Counted from the stretch's first letter, positions 10,140 to 19,415 are shown. The stretch is 64,000 nucleotides of DNA from Deltaproteobacteria bacterium (GCA_020632995.1 JACKEN010000002.1:62001-126000); one strand, 5' to 3'. Notes: generated from the letters alone by a model not told the origin. Numbers and translations: made by a program.

Positions 10140-11704
10140 CGATCTCCTCCGTAGCGGAGCAGGCCCGCACGTACCTCGTCCAAGGATAGCGTCTGGACGA
10201 CCACGCTGGCCAGACTCTGGATTGCGACGAGCGCCACCTGACCAGCAGCGCTCTTCTTGTCGGCGCCGACGTGGTCGAGCGCCTTGGTCAGCAGCCCGGG
10301 CTCGGCCGTGGTGGGGAGCCCCACCGCGGTCAGCCCGCGCAGGATATGTTCGACGTCGGCCGGTTCGGCCCAACCTCGCGCGAGTGAGAGCCGGGCCACC
10401 GCGGCGATGCCGATGGCCACCGCCTCGCCGTGACGCAACGCGTGACCGCTCGCGGTCTCGAGGGCGTGCCCGAGGGTGTGCCCGAGGTTGAGCACACGTC
10501 GCCGGCCCCGCTCGAACGGGTCCTCCGCCACCACCTCGGCCTTCAGTTGCACCGCGCGCGCGATCTCGGCCGGCCCCACCGGCGCCCCGCCGGCCACCCG
10601 CGCGAACAGCTCGGCGTCCCCGATGATCCCCATCTTCAGGAGCTCCGCCAGCCCGGAGCGGTGCTCCGCCTCGTCGAGCGAGGCGAGGGCGTCGAGGTCC
10701 GCCACCACGTCGGTGGCGGGATGGAAGGCGCCCACCAGGTTGCGCCCGGCGGGCATGTTCAGCGCGCACTTGCCGCCCACGGAGGCGTCCACCTGGGCGA
10801 GCAGGGTGGTGGGGACCAACACCAGGGGTGCGCCCCGACCCAGCAGGTGGGCCACCAGCCCCCCGAGGTCACAGGTGGCACCGCCGCCCACCGCCAGCAC
10901 CACGCTCTGGCGTCCGCAGCCGGCGGCCAGGGCGGTCTCCAACAGCTGCCCCGCGCTCGCCCAGGTCTTGACCTGCTCCCCGCCGGGGACGGTCACCGGG
11001 ACGACGCCGACCACATCGGCCACGGCCAAGGTGAGGGCGCTTCGGATCCCTTCCGGGACGCCCTGGTCGAGCACCAGCAAGGCCGGTCGCTCGGGCTCGA
11101 GGTGCGCCACCGCGCCTGCCACCGCCGCGGTCAGGCCTCGGCCCACCAGGATCCGGCTCGTGGTGTCGCCCACCCGCGCTTCGAGTCGGTACACCCCGCC
11201 GGTCTCGGCCCGCACGCGGTCCGCCACCTCGTCCACCCGGCCCTCGGCGTCCACCCGCTTGTCGACCGCGGCGTAGACCCGCCGGCGCTGAGCGAGGAGG
11301 GCGTCCATGCCCTGGGCAAGGAGCGGTCGGTCCTCGGCCGACGCCTCGACGCGGGTCCGGAGGGTGCCGGGGGCCGCGGTGAGCCCGACCACCAGCCCCG
11401 CTGCTCGGGCCGCGTCCCGGCCCGCAGGGGTGGTGAGCGTCCCGCCGCCCAGGGCGATGACGTCGGCGCCGCCCGCGCCGCGGAGCGCCTCGAGCTCGGC
11501 CTCGCGGAGCGCGGCCTCGCCCTCCCGGCGGATCAGCTCCGCCGGGGTCTGGCCGCGCCGCTGGGCCACCACCGCGTCCAGATCCACCACCTCGGTCCCA
11601 CGGGCCGCGGCCAGGGCCCGCCCCACCGTGGTCTTGCCCACGCCGGGGGGGCCCGCCAGCACCAGCGCCGGGGGCGAGACAGGGTTGTGGGCGGGACCGC
11701 TCAT
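10136..11704 (-). CDS. aroKB: Fused shikimate kinase / 3-dehydroquinate synthase
   Basis: One 522-residue chain carries two shikimate-pathway enzymes. Residues 1 to about 165 are shikimate kinase, with P-loop GPPGVGKTTVGR, DLDAVV and GGGTLTTPAGR. Residues about 170-520 are 3-dehydroquinate synthase, with GGGATCDLGG, PTTLLAQVDASVGGK, a Zn-ligand Glu in HRSGLAELLKMG, NLGHTLGHALE and RHGEAVAIG. Separate aroK-aroB genes downstream of pilQ are common in proteobacteria; here they are one ORF. The start is ATG at 11704, 23 bases after pilQ. The two steps are not consecutive in the pathway, so the fusion probably reflects co-expression and not channelling (inference). Confidence 0.93.
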   Translation of the reverse strand: MSGPAHNPVSPPALVLAGPPGVGKTTVGRALAAARGTEVVDLDAVVAQRRGQTPAELIRREGEAALREAELEALRGAGGADVIALGGGTLTTPAGRDAARAAGLVVGLTAAPGTLRTRVEASAEDRPLLAQGMDALLAQRRRVYAAVDKRVDAEGRVDEVADRVRAETGGVYRLEARVGDTTSRILVGRGLTAAVAGAVAHLEPERPALLVLDQGVPEGIRSALTLAVADVVGVVPVTVPGGEQVKTWASAGQLLETALAAGCGRQSVVLAVGGGATCDLGGLVAHLLGRGAPLVLVPTTLLAQVDASVGGKCALNMPAGRNLVGAFHPATDVVADLDALASLDEAEHRSGLAELLKMGIIGDAELFARVAGGAPVGPAEIARAVQLKAEVVAEDPFERGRRRVLNLGHTLGHALETASGHALRHGEAVAIGIAAVARLSLARGWAEPADVEHILRGLTAVGLPTTAEPGLLTKALDHVGADKKSAAGQVALVAIQSLASVVVQTLSLDEVRAGLLRYGGDR

Positions 11705-11727
11705 GGTGCGTGCTCGGTGCGTCGGCC

Positions 11728-14511
11728 CTACGAGGAGGTCTGCACGAGGGCAGCGTTCCGGTTCACGATGCGGGGCGAGATGAAGATCAACAGCTCGTCT
11801 CGGGCGTCGCTGTTCTGGGTCTTCTTGAACAGCCAACCCAGCACCGGGATCTGGCCCAGCCACGGCACGTAGTTCTTGGTCTCGATCGCGGTGCGGCGAT
11901 AGATGCCGCCGAGCACCGCGGTGTCGCCGTCACGCACGATCATCACCGTGTCGGCTTCCTTGGTGATGATGCCGGGCACGCCGAGGTTGTCTCGGCGGTC
12001 CGACAGCTCGTTCTTCTTGGCCGCGACCTTCAACAGCACCGCGCCGTCCTGGGTCACGTGGGGCACCACGGTCAGCTCCAGGTTCGCGTCGATGAAGCGG
12101 GTGGTGGGGCCGTTCGCGGTGATGACGGTGATCGGGATCTTCTCACCGCTGACGATCTTCGCCTCCCGGTTGTCCAGGGTGACCACGCGCGGCGCGGAGA
12201 TGATCTTCACCTTGCCGCTGGCCTCCGCCGCCGACAGGCGCACATTGATCAGCGCGGCGCCGCCGAGGGATCCGAAGGTGAAGCCCAGCGCGCCGCCGGT
12301 GCCGGAGCCCACCGCCGCGGGCAGGTTCACCGCGTAGTTGGCCGGGCTCGCGACGCCGAACTCGTTCGTCGCCTGGTCGACCGAGCCGCCGGTGACCTGG
12401 ATGGTGTTGGGGAAGGTCAGGCCGGTGGCGTTGTTGGTGGCCGCGCTCGCGCCCGCGCTGCCACCCCACTGGATGCCGAGCTCGCGGGAGAAGTTGGAGC
12501 GGGCCTCCACGATGCGCGACTCGATGAGGACCTGCGGCGTCTGGGTATCGAGGGTGCGCACGAGGCGCTCCGCCTTGAGGAGCACCTCGGCGATGTCCTC
12601 CACCACCAGCACGTTGGTGCGGGCGTCGATGTTCACCTTGCCGCGGGTCGACAGCAGGCTCTTGACCTGGGGCTCGATCTCGGCGGCGAGCGAGTAGCTC
12701 ACCGGGATCAGGCGCACGGTCAGGGGCTCGAGCTCGATCTTCTGGGCCGCGCGGTCGATGCGGAGCTTCTCCTCCTTGGCCAGGACGTCCACCGGCGCCA
12801 CGCGGATGATGTTGCCGTTGCGGACCTTGTCGAGCTGCTTGGCGCGCAGGACGATGTCGAGGGCCTGATCCCAGGGGACGTTGCGCAGCTTGATCGTGAT
12901 CTTGCCGCCCACGTCGTCGGAGGCGACGATGTTCAGCTTCGAGACGTCGGCCAAGAGGCGCAGGACGTTCTGCACGTCTGCGTCCTTGATATCGAGGGAG
13001 ACGCGGCGGCCCTTGTAGCGCTCCTTCGAGGGCGCCAGCTTCGAGGTGGCCTGCAGCGCGGCGGACGCCGCGGAGTAGCTGGAGGTCACCTCCTCGGGGT
13101 ACTGCGCGACCTTCGTGGTGGGCATCTCGGCCGTCCGGTTCCGGAAGTCCCACATGAGGCGGTCCTTCTTGGCCCAGTGCCGGTGCTCGGTGCCGGGGGC
13201 GATGTTGGCCGCGATGACCAGGTCACCGCCGTCGGCGTAGGTGGAGACCGCGGACAGCACGCCGCCGGCCACGTCGGAGACGTCGAGGGTCCGCTCGAGG
13301 TTCTCGGGCAGCGCGGTGCGGGGCACCCGCAGGGTGGGGACCTCGGCGCCCTTCGGGCTCTCCTTGGTGGCCACCGGGGCCGCGTCGTCGAGGAAGATGG
13401 TCAGGCGCACGAACCCGTCCTTCTGCTCGAAGCGGACGTCCTTCACGTTGCGGACGGGCGCGGCGGGCGCAGGCTGCGGGGTGGCGTCCACCACCGCGTC
13501 GGCCACCAGCGTCCTGCGCTCCTCGGCCGCCGGCCTGGCCGCGACCGGAGCGGGGGCGGGAACAGGAGCGGGCGCGGGAGCCTCGGCGAGCTCGGGGGCG
13601 GGGTCGAACTCCGGCTCGACCGCCGGCTCGGCCGCGGGGGCAGGGGCGGGGGCCGCCGCGACCGCGGGCACCTCGGGCTTGGGGGCCGGGGCGAGGCTCA
13701 GCTCGAGCCGCCCGGCGACCGCGCTCACCTCGACCTTGGGGAGGCTTGCGCTGGACTTCGCGTCCAGCACGATGCGCACCGCGCCGTCCTTGGTGGCGAC
13801 GCGCGCGCGCGTGATGCCCAGCTTGTCGACGTTGACCCGCTGCCACTTGGGCTCGGCGGTGGCGCCCAGCAGATCCACCACCACCCGGGCCGGGTCCTCG
13901 AGCTGCATCATCTCGACCTTCACCCCGTCGGCCTCGCCGCTCAGCACCGGCAGCGAGAGGACCGGCTGCCGACCGCGCATGCGGCGGGAGAGCTTGCCGA
14001 GGTGGACGGCGGCCGGCGCAGGGGCCGCGGGTGCCTCCTCCGCCACAGGGGCGGGGGTGGCCTGGGCCTCGGGCCTGGGCGCCGGCGCGGCGGTGGTGTC
14101 ACCGAGGCTAACCACGATGGACGCACCGTCCGCCCTCACCGAGTACTGGGTGGGGGCCTCGAGGGCGATCTCCACCCGGAGGATCGAGGACTGCTCGTCC
14201 ACGAACTGGTTCGTGGCGACGTAGCGGATCATCCCGTCCTGGATCTTCATCAGGTTGGTGGCGTCGCCCATCCGAGCGTCGTTCACGTCCACCAGCACCC
14301 GGAAGGGCTCCGAGAGCCGGAACACCGAGAACGTGGGCTCGGCGGAGGTGTGGATGATCACCTCTCGCGCGTCTTTGGTGCCGCGCGTCTCGACCTTCTG
14401 GACGACGACCGAGCCCTTGGTCCCGGCCATGGCGGTCGCCGGCAGCGCAAGGGCGCTCGCCAGCAGCACCAGCGCCGACTTCGCTTCGCAAGCTGTCCTA
14501 CGGTTCTTCAT
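11728..14511 (-). CDS. pilQ: Type IV pilus secretin PilQ
   Basis: The 927-residue outer-membrane secretin through which the pilus exits. It has a signal peptide (1-29, ending ATAMA), then three AMIN domains (about 34-140, 195-300 and 375-480) separated by Ala/Pro/Glu linkers. AMIN domains bind peptidoglycan in this family. Next come an STN/N0 domain (about 520-600), an N1/secretin-N domain, and the secretin core with VPHVTQDGAVLL, DGDTAVLGGIY and VPWLGQIPVLGWLF. Three AMIN domains and this length match myxobacterial PilQ. I chose ATG 14511 over the upstream ATG at 14562 because it gives a clean signal peptide and avoids overlap with pilP. Confidence 0.95.
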   Translation of the reverse strand: MKNRRTACEAKSALVLLASALALPATAMAGTKGSVVVQKVETRGTKDAREVIIHTSAEPTFSVFRLSEPFRVLVDVNDARMGDATNLMKIQDGMIRYVATNQFVDEQSSILRVEIALEAPTQYSVRADGASIVVSLGDTTAAPAPRPEAQATPAPVAEEAPAAPAPAAVHLGKLSRRMRGRQPVLSLPVLSGEADGVKVEMMQLEDPARVVVDLLGATAEPKWQRVNVDKLGITRARVATKDGAVRIVLDAKSSASLPKVEVSAVAGRLELSLAPAPKPEVPAVAAAPAPAPAAEPAVEPEFDPAPELAEAPAPAPVPAPAPVAARPAAEERRTLVADAVVDATPQPAPAAPVRNVKDVRFEQKDGFVRLTIFLDDAAPVATKESPKGAEVPTLRVPRTALPENLERTLDVSDVAGGVLSAVSTYADGGDLVIAANIAPGTEHRHWAKKDRLMWDFRNRTAEMPTTKVAQYPEEVTSSYSAASAALQATSKLAPSKERYKGRRVSLDIKDADVQNVLRLLADVSKLNIVASDDVGGKITIKLRNVPWDQALDIVLRAKQLDKVRNGNIIRVAPVDVLAKEEKLRIDRAAQKIELEPLTVRLIPVSYSLAAEIEPQVKSLLSTRGKVNIDARTNVLVVEDIAEVLLKAERLVRTLDTQTPQVLIESRIVEARSNFSRELGIQWGGSAGASAATNNATGLTFPNTIQVTGGSVDQATNEFGVASPANYAVNLPAAVGSGTGGALGFTFGSLGGAALINVRLSAAEASGKVKIISAPRVVTLDNREAKIVSGEKIPITVITANGPTTRFIDANLELTVVPHVTQDGAVLLKVAAKKNELSDRRDNLGVPGIITKEADTVMIVRDGDTAVLGGIYRRTAIETKNYVPWLGQIPVLGWLFKKTQNSDARDELLIFISPRIVNRNAALVQTSS

Positions 14512-14554
14512 CTGGGCAGTCCTCTCGAACGGGAATCCTCGCACGGGCGTTGGA

Positions 14555-15163
14555 TTAATCAAGTTTCAGATCCGATGGCTTGGGGAGGCACATGGAGGTC
14601 TTGTTCGTGACCTTCCGGCCCGTGTAGTCGCGGTACTCTTCCTTGATGACCACGCACTCGGGGTCGATCTGGGCCACTCGACCCCAGTTCTTCCCGATGA
14701 GAGTGCCTCGGGTCAGGGTGTGGCCCTTGCCCGAGGGGTCTTCGACCATCGCGTAGGGCGTCGCGATACGACTGACGATCGCCACGAGGCGGAGCTGATC
14801 GAGCTCGAACTTCTGGAGCTCGGTGAGCTGCTGGGTGGCGTCATCCCGCTGGAGCTGGTCGAAGAGCGAGCGGAAGGGATCCCGCTTGCCGATGGGAGAG
14901 TACGCGTAGGCGATCTCGTTCACGTCCTCCTCGCCCCCCTCGGTGGGGGCAGCGGGAGCCGCAGCGCCGCCCGCGGGGGCCGCGCCCGTGGGGGTCGCAG
15001 GGGCGCCCGTGGTGGGGTCCCCGCCCCCGGTGAGCACCTTGAGTCCGGTGGCCGCGTTCCCAGGCGTGGCGGGCTTGGGGGGTGGGGGCGCGTCCTCGCA
15101 TGCCCACAACCCGACGGCCAACAGCCCGAGCAGTGCGAACCTGGTGATGGTGGTCCGTTCCAT
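14555..15163 (-). CDS. pilP: Type IV pilus assembly lipoprotein PilP
   Basis: The 202-residue product has a lipobox (LLAVGLWAC, Cys about 22), a Pro/Ala/Gly-rich linker to about residue 85, and a C-terminal PilP beta domain with RDPFRSL, LDQLRLVAIV, YAMVEDPSGKGHTL and GRVAQI. It tethers the inner-membrane PilN/PilO complex to the periplasmic domains of PilQ. The start ATG 15163 leaves 11 bases after pilO, so it belongs to the same operon. Confidence 0.95.
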   Translation of the reverse strand: MERTTITRFALLGLLAVGLWACEDAPPPPKPATPGNAATGLKVLTGGGDPTTGAPATPTGAAPAGGAAAPAAPTEGGEEDVNEIAYAYSPIGKRDPFRSLFDQLQRDDATQQLTELQKFELDQLRLVAIVSRIATPYAMVEDPSGKGHTLTRGTLIGKNWGRVAQIDPECVVIKEEYRDYTGRKVTNKTSMCLPKPSDLKLD

Positions 15164-15174
15164 GTCCTGGCTCC

Positions 15175-15783
15175 TCACTTGGCTCCGAACCCGGTGGCCG
15201 ACGGCGCGTCCACGGTGCGCTCCACGAACTTGAAGGTGGTGGCGAGGAACTGCGCCTCCAACACCACCTTCTTGTTCTGGAGCTTCGGCTTGGACAGCTT
15301 GATGTCCGTGACGTTCACGATACGCGCGAGCTTCGACACCTTGTCGAAGAAGACCGCGATGGAGTGGTAGTTGCCCACGATGGACATCTTCACCGGGATG
15401 CGGGCGTAGAACCCGCTCACCACCTCGCCCTGCGGCGCGAAGTCGTCCATCTGGCAGTCCGACTGCTCCACCAGCGCCGCGATCTTCTGCAGCAGCTCGG
15501 GGATCTCGGCCTCGTTGGGGAGCAGGGTGAGGGCCTCGTTCAGCCGCTGCTTCAGCCGCTCCACCTCCACCCGGTACCGCGCCAGGTTCTGGGCGATCGC
15601 GCGCTTCTGCACGAGCTGCGCGTCCAGGGTCTTCACCTGGCCGTCCAGTCGGGTCAGCTCGTCCTCGGCGGGGCTCACGAAGAACACGTAGTTCAGCAGG
15701 CCGATGGCCACGATCACCACCGCGAGCACGAGCACTCGCTGCGCGAATGGGACCTTCGAGATTCTGGCAATCAACTCGTCCAT
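15175..15783 (-). CDS. pilO: Type IV pilus assembly protein PilO
   Basis: The 202-residue product has a short cytoplasmic N-terminus, one membrane helix (about 19-37, VLVLAVVIVAIGLLNYVFF), a coiled coil (about 45-95) and a periplasmic ferredoxin-like fold. PilO heterodimerises with PilN in the inner-membrane alignment complex. It is located 17 bases after pilN. Confidence 0.95.
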   Translation of the reverse strand: MDELIARISKVPFAQRVLVLAVVIVAIGLLNYVFFVSPAEDELTRLDGQVKTLDAQLVQKRAIAQNLARYRVEVERLKQRLNEALTLLPNEAEIPELLQKIAALVEQSDCQMDDFAPQGEVVSGFYARIPVKMSIVGNYHSIAVFFDKVSKLARIVNVTDIKLSKPKLQNKKVVLEAQFLATTFKFVERTVDAPSATGFGAK

Positions 15784-15800
15784 GACGTTCTCCCTCGCGC

Positions 15801-16352
15801 CTAGGCCGAGTAGTTCACCTTGCAGGTGATCTGGAACTCGTAGAGCGTGACCCCATCCGAGGTGGTCTTCGAGGCCTTGGAGTGCTTCAGCACGATGCCG
15901 CTGAAGTACTTCGACTTCTGCAGCGACTTCATGAAGGCGGACACGTCCTCGTGATCGATGGCGAGGCCGTCGATGGTCACGGAGCCGCTCGTCTCGTTGA
16001 GGTCGGTCAGCCAGACGCGGTTCGGGATCTCGGTGGCCAGGTCGTCCATCGCCTTGACCGGGCCGGTCTTGCCCTTCCGCAGCTGCTCGATGATCTTCAG
16101 CTTGTCCTCGAGCTCCTTCTTCTTGGAGGTGAACTCGTTGACCTCACCGATGATCTTGTCGAGCTGCTTCAGCTCGTTCCGCTTCTGGGTGATCTGCTGG
16201 TTGCGCTCGTCCACCTGGCTGGAGATGGCGGCCGACCAGATCACGCAGGCGACCACCGTGGCCAGGAGCAGCATGCCGCCGATCACCAGCTGCTGGCGGA
16301 TCGTTTGAACCTTCTGGTTCTGGCGAATGGGCAGGAGATTGATGCGAATCAT
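15801..16352 (-). CDS. pilN: Type IV pilus assembly protein PilN
   Basis: The 183-residue product begins MIRINLLPIRQ, the conserved INLLP peptide that docks into PilM. One membrane helix follows (about 27-47), then a coiled coil with many Lys/Glu (about 50-95) and a periplasmic domain with WLTDLNETSGSVTIDGLA. It links cytoplasmic PilM to periplasmic PilO/PilP. Confidence 0.95.
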   Translation of the reverse strand: MIRINLLPIRQNQKVQTIRQQLVIGGMLLLATVVACVIWSAAISSQVDERNQQITQKRNELKQLDKIIGEVNEFTSKKKELEDKLKIIEQLRKGKTGPVKAMDDLATEIPNRVWLTDLNETSGSVTIDGLAIDHEDVSAFMKSLQKSKYFSGIVLKHSKASKTTSDGVTLYEFQITCKVNYSA

Positions 16353-16374
16353 GGCTGTCCCTCTTGCCTCCGCG

Positions 16375-17439
16375 TCACTTGTCCGCCGGGTATCGCAGCG
16401 CCAGCCCCACCGAGACCGCGGCCATGGGGGCCACGGACGCCAGGTACTCGGGGTCGAAGCGCCCCGCGCTGATGTCGATGTTCCGGAACGGGTTCATGAC
16501 CTCCACCGGCACGCCGGTTCGGGCCTCGATGGTCTTCACCAGGGCCGGGATCTTGGCGCTGCCGCCGGCGATGAAGATGCGAGCGATGTGGGCGTCCGCC
16601 GATGTCGCCGCGTAGAAGTCCAAGGAGCGTTGGATCTCGTTGGCGATGGACTCGGACTCGATCTGGAGCACCCGCTCCACCTCTTGGGGCACCACCGCGT
16701 CGCTGTCCGGGCCGCCGCCGCCCAGCTTCAGGGCCTCGGCCTCGTCGTAGCTGACGTTGAGCGCCTTCTGGACCGCGTCGGTGAACTGACCGCCGCCGAT
16801 CGAGATGTCACGGGTGAAGGTCGAGATCCCGTTGGCCAGCACGTTGATGTTGGTGACCGAGGCCCCGATGTTCACGAGCACCACGGTCTCGGACCGCGGC
16901 ACCTCGTAGTTGATCTCGAACTGGTTCTGGACGGCGAACGCGTCGATGTCCACCACCACCGGGGTGAGCCCGGCGGAGGCGATGACCTCGGTGTAGTCGT
17001 TCACCATGTCCTTCTTCGCCGCGACGAGGAGCACGTCCATCTGACCGGCCTGGGTGGACTCGGTGTTGAGGATCTGGACGTCGATGTTCACGTCGTTGAT
17101 GTCGAAGGGGATGTACTGCTCCGCCTCCCACTGGATGCTCTCCTCGAGCTCCTCGGTGGTCATCTGGGGCAGGTTGATCTTCTTGATGATCACCGAGTGC
17201 CCGGACACCGAGGTCGCCACCTCCTTGTGGCGGATCTTCTGGGACGCGAAGAGCTCCTGGATGCCGTCCACCACCGCGGTGGAGTTCATCAGCGCGCCAT
17301 CCACGATGGCCTCCGGGGGCAGCTGCACCATCCCGAACGCCTGGAGCTGGTAGGCCCCGCGCTTCGCCGGCTTGAGCTGGCAGAGCTTGATGGACCCCGA
17401 GCCGATGTCCAAACCTACGGCTAGCTTGTTCCTTGCCAT
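16375..17439 (-). CDS. pilM: Type IV pilus assembly ATPase-fold protein PilM
   Basis: The 354-residue product has an actin-like fold. The phosphate-1 motif GLDIGSGSIKL (about 9-19) and phosphate-2 region VLVNIGASVTNINVL (about 185) are clear, as is the adenosine loop IFIAGGSAKIPALV. It forms the cytoplasmic ring of the pilus machine and binds the PilN N-terminal peptide. It follows the HTH gene by 10 bases, which makes that regulator the first gene of the pil operon. Confidence 0.95.
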   Translation of the reverse strand: MARNKLAVGLDIGSGSIKLCQLKPAKRGAYQLQAFGMVQLPPEAIVDGALMNSTAVVDGIQELFASQKIRHKEVATSVSGHSVIIKKINLPQMTTEELEESIQWEAEQYIPFDINDVNIDVQILNTESTQAGQMDVLLVAAKKDMVNDYTEVIASAGLTPVVVDIDAFAVQNQFEINYEVPRSETVVLVNIGASVTNINVLANGISTFTRDISIGGGQFTDAVQKALNVSYDEAEALKLGGGGPDSDAVVPQEVERVLQIESESIANEIQRSLDFYAATSADAHIARIFIAGGSAKIPALVKTIEARTGVPVEVMNPFRNIDISAGRFDPEYLASVAPMAAVSVGLALRYPADK

Positions 17440-17449
17440 ACGAACGACC

Positions 17450-17740
17450 TCACTCGTCCTCGTGCGCGCTGGTCCCGGCGTGCGCCTGGGGGGCCTCAGC
17501 GTCCTGAAGTTCTGCCTCGTCGCGAGCGAGGTCTGGGAAGACCTCCTCCCGCTCGGCCAACCGCTTGCCGAGGGCGAGGATGATCTTTCGTTTCGTATCC
17601 AGGCGACAGTCGGCGCCGCCCTCCACCCGGTCGATTGTGAGCGGCGAGACCTCCGCCCGCCGCGCCAGCTCGGCCTTGGACAACAGCAGCTCCTCTCGTA
17701 GAGCCCTCACGTTGTTTGTGCTCCGCTTGCGCCGACTCAT
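17450..17740 (-). CDS. Small XRE-type helix-turn-helix regulator leading the pil operon
   Basis: The 96-residue product has an HTH about residues 12-65 (VRALREELLLSKAELARRA then SPLTIDRVEGG), followed by an acidic Glu/Ala/Asp tail. The ORF extends further upstream, but the ATG at 17740 fits the domain and starts MSRRKRS. It lies 10 bases ahead of pilM and behind an AT-rich region with four 11-bp tandem repeats, so autoregulation of the whole pil-aro-acc run is a reasonable hypothesis. Confidence 0.85.
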   Translation of the reverse strand: MSRRKRSTNNVRALREELLLSKAELARRAEVSPLTIDRVEGGADCRLDTKRKIILALGKRLAEREEVFPDLARDEAELQDAEAPQAHAGTSAHEDE

Positions 17741-17840
17741 CCGCACCTCGCGACCGCCCAGCACCGAGTGGTCTGGGTCACGGGGGATGATGGGGGAGCC
17801 CGGAGGTGCGGTCAAGAAAGCGGCCATGCAAGTGATGCCT

Positions 17841-17884
17841 AATTATAGGTCTTTGATAGGTGAATGAGAGGCGTTTGAGAGGTG
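17841..17884. repeat. Four tandem 11-bp repeats in the pil-operon promoter
   Basis: Units at 17841, 17852, 17863 and 17874 read AATTATAGGTC, TTTGATAGGTG, AATGAGAGGCG and TTTGAGAGGTG. The AKAGGT core recurs at exactly 11-base steps (17845, 17856, 17867, 17878), so a protein would meet every copy on one face of the helix. This is one of the few AT-rich patches of the window. Confidence 0.7.
17842..17847 (-). promoter_or_regulatory. Consensus -10 TATAAT for the HTH-pilMNOPQ operon
   Basis: On the minus strand the hexamer is a perfect TATAAT about 100 bases before the HTH start codon. At 17 bases upstream there is only CTCTCA, a poor -35. The tandem repeats cover the -35 region, which suggests activator dependence or repression there. 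Confidence 0.5.
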
Positions 17885-17904
17885 TGCAGAAGTGGGCTCG
17901 AGGA

Positions 17905-19335
17905 TCACTTGATGTCGTGCTCCTTGAGCTTGTAGAGGAGCGCCCGATGGCTGATCCCAAGTAATATCGAGGCCTTGGTTCGGTTTCCACCCGTCCTCTC
18001 GAGCGCCCGCCGGATCAGGATCCGCTCCACCTTGGGGATCACCACCTTGAGCGAGAGCTCGTCCGCTTCGACGAGCGGGTCGAGGCCCTTGCCCACGCGC
18101 GGCGCGCCCGCGTCGGGATCGAAGCGGTGGTCCAGGTCGGCCTCGGTGATCCGGCCGTCGCCCTCGGACAGGACGAGCGCGCGCTCGAGGGCGTTCTCCA
18201 ACTCTCGCACGTTCCCCGGCCAGTCGTAGCCGTACAGGCGCTCCAGGGCCTCGTCGTTGATGCTGGCCCGGGCCAGCCCGAGGCGGTCGCCCAGCTGCGC
18301 GACGAAGTGCCGGGCGAGGACCGGGATGTCCTCGCGCCGATCCCTCAGCGGGGGAAGTTCGACCCGGACCACATTGAGCCGGTAGTAGAGGTCCTCCCTG
18401 AACGCCCCCTGGGCCACCAGGGCGTCCATCGGCTTGGCGGTGGCGGCGATGACCCGCACGTCGACCGGGATCGTCCGAGTGTCGCCCACCCGGCGGATCT
18501 CCTTCTCGACCAGGGCGCGGAGCAACTTGACCTGCAGGTTGAGGCCGAGCTCGGCCACCTCGTCGAGGAACAGGGTGCCGCCGTGGGCCGACTCGAAGAG
18601 GCCGGGGCGATCCTCCTTGGCGTCGGTGAAGGCGCCCTTCACGTAGCCGAACAGCTCGCTCTCCAGGAGGTTCTCGGGGATCGCGCCGCAGTTGATCGCG
18701 ACGAACGGCGACCCGCGCCGTCGGCCCTCGGAGTGGATGGCCCCCGCGATCCGCTCCTTGCCGGTGCCGGTCTCGCCGGTGATCAGGACGGTGGTCGGGA
18801 AGTCCGCCACCTTCCGCACGAGCCGAAAGATGGATTGCATCGCCGGGGCCGCGCTCACCACCTCCTCGAGCCCGGGCGGGGGCCGGCCAGCGCGCTCCGG
18901 CGCGACGCGGGGGCTGGGCCTGCTCCGGGTGGGGCGCTCCTCGCCCTCCCGCCCCAGGTTCTTGCGCTCTACCACCAGCTTGAGCTTCAGGCTCAGCTCG
19001 GCCGGCTCGAAGGGCTTGGAGATGTAGTCGAAGGCGCCCCGGCGCAGGGCTTCCACCGCCAGGGCCTCGTCACCGTAGGCGCTCATGGCGATGAAGGTGG
19101 GGGCCTTGGGCCCGAGCCGGCAGCCCTCCTCGATGAAGGCCAGGCCGTCCATGCCGGGCATCCGGACGTCGGTGACGCACACGTCGAAGGGCTCCGAGGT
19201 GCCGAGGACCTGCAGGCCCTCCTGCCCCGAGGAGGCGGTCCAGACGTGGAAGCCGTCCTTGGACAGGGCCAGGCTGAGCATGTGACGGAGGCTCTCCTCG
19301 TCCTCCACCACCAGGATCCGTGTGGACGCGCGCAC
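17905..19335 (-). CDS. pilR: Sigma-54-dependent response regulator, PilR/NtrC-like
   Basis: The 476-residue product has three parts: an N-terminal receiver (ILVVEDEE, phospho-acceptor Asp in CVTDVRMPG about 55); an AAA+ domain (about 165-400) with Walker A GETGTGKE, a GAFTDA loop in place of canonical GAFTGA, and Walker B GGTLFLDEVAEL; and a Fis-type HTH ending (RTGGNRTKASILLGISHRALL). It would activate sigma-54 promoters, and the pilA promoter at 46.4 kb is the obvious target. The ORF can start at GTG 19353; I prefer GTG 19335, which fits the receiver start and lies 8 bases after TATGGT. It is divergent from pyrF. The pilR name is inferred from context. Confidence 0.85.
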   Translation of the reverse strand: MRASTRILVVEDEESLRHMLSLALSKDGFHVWTASSGQEGLQVLGTSEPFDVCVTDVRMPGMDGLAFIEEGCRLGPKAPTFIAMSAYGDEALAVEALRRGAFDYISKPFEPAELSLKLKLVVERKNLGREGEERPTRSRPSPRVAPERAGRPPPGLEEVVSAAPAMQSIFRLVRKVADFPTTVLITGETGTGKERIAGAIHSEGRRRGSPFVAINCGAIPENLLESELFGYVKGAFTDAKEDRPGLFESAHGGTLFLDEVAELGLNLQVKLLRALVEKEIRRVGDTRTIPVDVRVIAATAKPMDALVAQGAFREDLYYRLNVVRVELPPLRDRREDIPVLARHFVAQLGDRLGLARASINDEALERLYGYDWPGNVRELENALERALVLSEGDGRITEADLDHRFDPDAGAPRVGKGLDPLVEADELSLKVVIPKVERILIRRALERTGGNRTKASILLGISHRALLYKLKEHDIK

Positions 19336-19343
19336 CGCCGGGG

Positions 19344-19349
19344 ACCATA
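19344..19349 (-). promoter_or_regulatory. Putative -10 hexamer TATGGT, leaderless-type
   Basis: On the minus strand TATGGT ends 8 bases before GTG 19335, the preferred start of the PilR-like gene. Confidence 0.35.
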
Positions 19350-19400
19350 TCACGACCGGGCCGAGCGCAACTCGGCTGGTCAGGCGGCCCCCGTCCGCTG

Positions 19401-19406
19401 TAGCGT
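19401..19406 (+). promoter_or_regulatory. Putative -10 hexamer TAGCGT, leaderless-type
   Basis: TAGCGT ends 9 bases before the pyrF ATG at 19416. The hexamer is the same as that before the 888 gene and before the DUF4266 gene. Confidence 0.4.
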
Positions 19407-19415
19407 GCGGGCGCC

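Noticed and set aside
17841..17884. CRISPR-like or replication-iteron array
   Set aside because: There are only four 11-bp units without unique spacers and no cas or replication gene nearby; a promoter operator array fits better.
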